NCBI GenBank assembly: GCA_001784175.1
Contig: MFPR01000001.1
Coordinates: 62,001-126,000, forward strand
Reading direction: 5' to 3'
DNA from: Candidatus Lindowbacteria bacterium RIFCSPLOWO2_12_FULL_62_27
GTDB taxonomy: Bacteria; Lindowbacteria; 2-12-FULL-62-27
Length of the DNA stretch: 64,000 nt
A program made the translations under genes and the position numbers. Numbering within the stretch: position 1 is the first letter of the stretch; each line of letters begins with the position of its first letter. Shown one piece after another: positions 60,501 to 64,000 of this stretch. The notes below the pieces were generated by a model, which was given only the letters and a program-made list of their open reading frames with translations, searched no databases and was not told the origin of the DNA.

Positions 60501-60704
60501 GGCAACTCCGGCACGGCCATCGTCGGCGTCGCCCAGCGGGCCGGCCGAGGCAACGTCATCGGCGGCGCCCTCGAAGGCTCCAATGTCGACTTGACCGTCG
60601 AGTTCACCGAAATGATCATCACCCAGCGCGGATTTCAGGCCAGCTCCCGAACCATCCGGACCGCCGACCAGATGATTCAGGAAGTGCTGGCGCTGAAGCA
60701 GTGA
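57549..60704 (+). CDS. flgE: Flagellar hook protein FlgE (oversized)
   Basis: This is the structural subunit of the hook. The N-terminus [36 protein letters not shown] and the C-terminus [37 protein letters not shown] (each in shorter blocks) are the FlgE D0 helices, and [20 protein letters not shown] is the usual C-terminal segment. At 1051 aa it is more than twice the enterobacterial length. The extra sequence is Ser/Thr/Asp-rich outer-domain material. The downstream flbD GTG overlaps its stop. Confidence 0.95.
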   Translation: [1051 protein letters not shown]

Positions 60705-60898
60705 TCGAGGTGATGCGATTGAACGGCGAAAAATTCTTCGTGAATCCGCACCAGATCGAGTTCATCGAGAAGACGCCGGATACCATCATCAGTCTTGCGT
60801 CCGGGCGGAAGATCGTCGTCAAGGATACGGTCGAAACCGTCATGGACCGCATTCTGCGCTATCGCCGGCAACTCGGGTCCATCGCCCAGGAGCTTTGA
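60701..60898 (+). CDS. flbD: Flagellar protein FlbD
   Basis: This short 65-aa protein of the FlbD family is found after flgE in many bacteria: IEVMRLNGEKFFVNPHQIEFIEKTPDT..LASGRKIVVKDTVE. Its function is poorly defined; it is associated with motility. Start GTG 60701 overlaps the flgE stop (GTGA). Its own stop codon lies inside the -35 box of the next promoter. Confidence 0.93.
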   Translation: MIEVMRLNGEKFFVNPHQIEFIEKTPDTIISLASGRKIVVKDTVETVMDRILRYRRQLGSIAQEL

Positions 60899-60923
60899 CA
60901 CCCCGGCCCATGCGCGATAGAAT
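60895..60923 (+). promoter_or_regulatory. Consensus sigma-70 promoter of fliL-fliM-fliY
   Basis: Perfect TTGACA (60895-60900), a 17-bp spacer and TAGAAT (60918-60923, five of six) precede fliL. They are followed by a 29-nt leader with GAAGGAG before ATG 60953. This is an internal housekeeping-type promoter in the flagellar operon. Confidence 0.7.
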
Positions 60924-60952
60924 GTCCTTAACGCTGAAGGAGTGATCGAAAA

Positions 60953-61546
60953 ATGGCTGAAGAGAAAGGGAAGAAAGAGGAGAAGAAGGACGACAAGGGG
61001 AAAGGAGCGCCGCCGGCGGAGGGCGCCGAGGGGGAAGAAGGCGAGAAGAAGAAAAAACCGATGGTCTTCAAGATCATCATCATTTCTTCGATCGCGCTCG
61101 TCCTTCTCGCCATCGTCGTCTTCGTGTCCTGGAAAGTCGCGCAGATGACCCAGGACCCCTATTCCGGCGGCAAACCCGAAAAGAAGGACGAGGAGCGCAA
61201 ATCGACGCTCAAGGCCCTCAAGCCCTTCCGGCTGGGCAGCAAGGAGATGCCGGACTTCAAGATGGTCGTCACCGACCGCGGGGAGCAGCACAATCTGAAG
61301 TGCGTCATCTGGCTGGGATACTCCAAGGACTATGACAAAAAGGGCCAGGACTTCTTCAACGAGCTGACCGACCGGATCCCGATGCTGCGGGAGATCGTCT
61401 ATCGCGTCATCGGCAGCAAGGACCTGGAGGCGCTGCAGATCAAAAACCTCGACCATGTCGAGGAGGAACTCCTCTCGCGCATGAACGAGGTCCTCGAAAA
61501 CGGCTCCATCGTCGACATCATGTTCGAGGAGTACATCATCCAGTAA
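60953..61546 (+). CDS. fliL: Flagellar basal body-associated protein FliL
   Basis: FliL is a single-pass inner-membrane protein that surrounds or supports the stator. The 197-aa protein has an unusually charged N-terminus of 36 residues (Lys/Glu runs), a transmembrane helix (about 37-62) and a periplasmic domain (LKCVIWLGYSKDYDKKGQDF, then VIGSKDLEALQIKNLDHVEEELLSRMNEVL). Its stop overlaps the fliM ATG (TAATG). motA and motB, often found just before fliL, are absent here. Confidence 0.92.
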   Translation: MAEEKGKKEEKKDDKGKGAPPAEGAEGEEGEKKKKPMVFKIIIISSIALVLLAIVVFVSWKVAQMTQDPYSGGKPEKKDEERKSTLKALKPFRLGSKEMPDFKMVVTDRGEQHNLKCVIWLGYSKDYDKKGQDFFNELTDRIPMLREIVYRVIGSKDLEALQIKNLDHVEEELLSRMNEVLENGSIVDIMFEEYIIQ

Positions 61547-62715
61547 TGGCTGAAGTACTGTCGCAGGACGAGATCGACCAGCTTCTGGCCGCGATCTCCG
61601 CGCCGGCCGAGGCCGCGCCCGCCGGCGCCGCGGCCGCCGCGCCCGCCGCACCTGCCGCCGCGACGCTCGTCGAGCCCGCCCTCGGCGGATTCGCGCCCGC
61701 GCCATCCCTCGCGCCGTCGCGGGCGGAGCACGCCCCCTCGCAGATCACCGGCGTGCCCGGCGAACCCAGAATCTATTCGCAGCAGAAGCGCAAGAAACCC
61801 AAAATCAAGCCGTACGATTTCAAGCGGCCGGACAAGTTTTCCAAGGACCAGATCCGGACCCTCCAGATGATCCACGAGACCTTCGCGCGTTTCGTCACCA
61901 CCTCCCTCTCCGCACAGCTTCGCGCGCTCGTCCACGTCCACGTCGCCAGCGTCGACCAGCTCACCTACGAGGAGTTCGTGAAATCCCTTCCGAATCCCTC
62001 GACCCTCGCCATCGTCGAGATGCAGCCGCTCGAAGGATCGAGCGTGTTCGAGATCGACCCCAGCATCGTCTTTACCATCATCGACCGCATCCTCGGCGGC
62101 AAGGGCTATTCGACAAACCTGTCCCGGGAGCTGACCGACATCGAGATTTCGGTGATGGAGCGGATCGTCCAAAAAATACTCGCGTCCCTGCGCGAATCCT
62201 GGGCCAACGTCGTCGATCTGAAACCCAAGCTCGACAAGATCGAGGCCAATCCCCAGTTCGTCCAGATCGTGCCGCCCAACGACATGGTCGTGCTCGTGAC
62301 CCTGGAAACCAAGGTCTCCGAGGTCGAGGGCATGATCAACCTCTGCATCCCCTACATCGTTCTGGAGCCGATCGTCAACAAGCTCTCGGCCCAGTTCTGG
62401 TATTCGTCCATCCGCAAGCGCTCGACCGAGGAGCAGATCGAAAACCTCAAGCAGCGCATCGGTGAAATCTATGTGCCGCTCAAGGTCGAAATCGGCAAGA
62501 CGCGCCTCACGGTCGGCGATATTCTCCGGCTCCAGCGCGGCGACGTCGTCAAGCTGGACCTGCACGCGGACGAGCAGTTCATGCTGAAGGTCCGCGACAA
62601 TCCGAAATTCTTCTGCATCCCGGGGGTCCACAAAATGAAGCTGGCGGCGAAGATCACCAAGGCGGTCGGGGAGATGGACAAGATTCGGGAGCGCGGGGAA
62701 CAAGCGGATCAATGA
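61546..62715 (+). CDS. fliM: Flagellar motor switch protein FliM
   Basis: This C-ring protein binds CheY-P and sets rotation direction. Residues 5-17 LSQDEIDQLLAAI form the CheY-P-binding helix. An Ala/Pro-rich linker of about 50 residues follows, then the middle domain (YDFKRPDKFSKDQIRTLQMIHETFAR) and the C-terminal SpoA domain (VGDILRLQRGDVVKLD). The 389-aa length reflects the long linker. Confidence 0.96.
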   Translation: MAEVLSQDEIDQLLAAISAPAEAAPAGAAAAAPAAPAAATLVEPALGGFAPAPSLAPSRAEHAPSQITGVPGEPRIYSQQKRKKPKIKPYDFKRPDKFSKDQIRTLQMIHETFARFVTTSLSAQLRALVHVHVASVDQLTYEEFVKSLPNPSTLAIVEMQPLEGSSVFEIDPSIVFTIIDRILGGKGYSTNLSRELTDIEISVMERIVQKILASLRESWANVVDLKPKLDKIEANPQFVQIVPPNDMVVLVTLETKVSEVEGMINLCIPYIVLEPIVNKLSAQFWYSSIRKRSTEEQIENLKQRIGEIYVPLKVEIGKTRLTVGDILRLQRGDVVKLDLHADEQFMLKVRDNPKFFCIPGVHKMKLAAKITKAVGEMDKIRERGEQADQ

Positions 62716-62733
62716 CACTTAGAAGGAGGAACC

Positions 62734-63741
62734 ATGGGAGAAGATCTCTTATCACAGGGTGACATCGACGCCCTTCTCCAAGGGCTGGAGGCCAGCGCGC
62801 CCCCCGCGGCAGCCGCGCCGCCTCCGCCGCCGGCCGCGGCCGCGCCCGCGCCCGGACCGGCCGCGCCTCCGCCCGGCGCAGCGGCCCACGTGCTTCGCGC
62901 CGCCGCCGCCATCGCTGATACCGCCACCGCGGATCTTGGCCGGAAAGTCGAACTCAGCCAGGTCGCGGTATCGTCCCGGCCGGGTTCCACGGCCACGGCC
63001 GCGGTCAAGGTCCCGGCCGTCATTTTTTACGGCGGGTCGCCCGGCGGCGGGTTTCTCCTGGCGATCCCGAAGGACATGGGCGGGCGGATCAGCGACATCA
63101 AGATGGGCGGAGACGGATCGAAACCGCCGGAAACTTTCAGTGACCTTTATATATCGGCCGTTACAGAATTCGCCAATTTGATTACCGGCAGTTTCTTCAC
63201 CGCCCTTGGGACCGGAGGGGTCACCAACCCGCAGACGCTTATCGCCGAAACAGCGGCCGACCTGGCCAATCTTCCGCTGGCGCGGCTTCCGGGCTGTTCG
63301 GTCATCACCGGCACAGCCTCAATTCAGAATCTGATGGAGGGAGAATGGATCATGATCATGGGTGAGCAACCCGCGGCGCCCGCTCACGCGGCGCAGCCCG
63401 CTCCCGTTTCGCCGGCCGAGACGCGGCCCGTGCAAAAGGTGGAATTCGGATCCTTTGAAACGGCGCCCGCGCCTGAGATGCCGGCCAATCTGAATCTGCT
63501 CCTCGATGTTCCGATGAACATCACCGTGGAGCTTGGCCGAACCAAAATGACGGTGCATGACGTCTTGAACCTCGGCTCCGGATCGATCGTCGAACTCGAC
63601 AAACTCGCCGGCGAGCCCGTTGATTTCATGGTCAACGGCAAACTCATCGCCAAGGGCGAAGTCGTGGTCATCGACGAGAATTTCGGCCTCCGCATCACGG
63701 ACATCGTTTCGCCCATGGAGCGATTCCGGGGCGTCATTTAG
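62734..63741 (+). CDS. fliY: Flagellar motor switch phosphatase FliY/FliN
   Basis: This 335-aa protein is the long, FliY-like form of FliN. It has an N-terminal [16 protein letters not shown] helix like that of FliM, an Ala/Pro linker, a CheC-like middle region (about 50-215; [39 protein letters not shown]) and a C-terminal SpoA domain ([39 protein letters not shown], in two blocks). FliY dephosphorylates CheY-P in Bacillus and Thermotoga. A GGAGGA ribosome site lies before the ATG. Confidence 0.9.
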   Translation: MGEDLLSQGDIDALLQGLEASAPPAAAAPPPPPAAAAPAPGPAAPPPGAAAHVLRAAAAIADTATADLGRKVELSQVAVSSRPGSTATAAVKVPAVIFYGGSPGGGFLLAIPKDMGGRISDIKMGGDGSKPPETFSDLYISAVTEFANLITGSFFTALGTGGVTNPQTLIAETAADLANLPLARLPGCSVITGTASIQNLMEGEWIMIMGEQPAAPAHAAQPAPVSPAETRPVQKVEFGSFETAPAPEMPANLNLLLDVPMNITVELGRTKMTVHDVLNLGSGSIVELDKLAGEPVDFMVNGKLIAKGEVVVIDENFGLRITDIVSPMERFRGVI

Positions 63742-63772
63742 ACCGGAACGGCGCGAGGGGGGAGCAAGGCCG

Positions 63773-64000
63773 CTGAGCGCCTTTCTGGTCACCGATACGC
63801 CCCGGGCGGTGGGTCCCCACCACCGGGTCGTGGTCTGGTTTGGCCGCGACCACGGCCCGCTGCCGGGCAAAGTGGTCATCCACGCCTCCAGCCCTGCCGA
63901 GTTCCTCCATGTCGCCGTCGAGCACGTCCAGCCGGGACTGCTCGAAAATTTCGAATGCGTCCTCGCAGGCGACCGCGCCCGCGTCCAGGCCCTCGCGACC
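63773..64000 (+). CDS. Partial open frame after fliY, unknown
   Basis: A coding-like frame runs off the end of the window (SAFLVTDTPRAVGPHHRVVV, then WFGRDHGPLPGKVVIHASS, to the last base). I do not recognise it. No ATG, GTG or TTG suits the beginning; a CTG at 63773, 8 nt after a GGGGGGAG ribosome-like site, is the best candidate, with a GTG further in as the alternative. Its place directly after fliY suggests a flagellar or chemotaxis protein, but this is position only. Confidence 0.35.
   Translation, partial: MSAFLVTDTPRAVGPHHRVVVWFGRDHGPLPGKVVIHASSPAEFLHVAVEHVQPGLLENFECVLAGDRARVQALAT

Noticed and set aside
1-64000. tRNA, rRNA, CRISPR arrays, prophage or integron sites
   Set aside because: None was recognisable on either strand. 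All sizeable non-coding gaps are described above and none shows cloverleaf, direct-repeat-spacer or attachment-site structure.

Overview
The window is GC-rich chromosomal DNA from a motile bacterium with a Gram-negative type of envelope. The evidence is a lipoprotein signal, a LolD-like ABC ATPase, a complete flagellar basal-body/hook/C-ring operon, and slipin/NfeD membrane proteins. Almost every base is coding and many genes overlap by 1-4 bp (ATGA, TTGA, GTGA, TAATG). No rRNA, tRNA or CRISPR array was seen. I cannot name the lineage. The archaeal-type entry to the shikimate pathway (aroA'/aroB'), an isolated pduS-pduT microcompartment pair and the flagellar gene order suggest a deltaproteobacteria-like or poorly cultivated group.

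Layout. 0-4.8 kb: recG-rsmD-coaD-pta and a small zinc-ribbon-like membrane protein. 4.8-7.7 kb: a large hook-like protein (minus strand) diverging from a small FG-GAP-like membrane protein, both behind sigma-28-like promoters. 7.8-13.9 kb: a PP-loop enzyme, then a surface-sugar/glycan set (SpsF-like, PseG-like, circularly permuted ATP-grasp, GT4) with rsmE inside it. 13.9-17.8 kb (minus): nfeD-slipin-pit-DUF47. 17.8-20.5 kb: sensor kinase and a response regulator fused to STAS. 20.6-30.3 kb: beta-ureidopropionase-like amidohydrolase, class III aminotransferase, a lipoprotein, and two tandem CHASE2 class III cyclases. 30.3-36.2 kb: pduT, pduS, azgA (minus), a GYF-PilZ protein (plus), then aroB'-aroA' (minus). 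36.3-40.1 kb: a REP-associated transposase bounded by an inverted repeat, then a degraded gene. 40.1-42.7 kb (minus): an ATP-grasp ligase and an acyltransferase of the penicillin-acyltransferase family. 42.8-47.4 kb: LolD-like ATPase, isocitrate-dehydrogenase-like enzyme, ICL/PEP-mutase-family lyase, LeuC/LeuD-type hydratase. 47.5-64 kb: flgBC-fliEFGHIJ-SLT-motE-fliK-flgD-flgE-flbD-fliL-fliM-fliY.

How the parts work together. The flagellar operon encodes rod, MS ring, C-ring switch, export ATPase, hook and hook-length control; motAB, the export gate (flhAB/fliPQR) and flagellin are not in the window. The SpsF/PseG/GT4 genes could supply a nonulosonate-like sugar for flagellin or the surface. 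The two cyclases are the most striking feature. Each has lost the half of the catalytic residues that the other keeps, so together they would form a single complete active site, an arrangement like the C1/C2 halves of mammalian adenylate cyclase.

Regulation visible in the sequence. Several operon-leading genes have a TTGACA-like -35, a 17-bp spacer and a TAnnnT -10 that ends only 6-9 bp before the start codon, with no Shine-Dalgarno sequence, which suggests leaderless mRNAs. azgA and the PilZ gene share overlapping -35 boxes on opposite strands. Sigma-28-like promoters precede the isolated hook-like gene, its divergent neighbour and possibly the whole flagellar operon.
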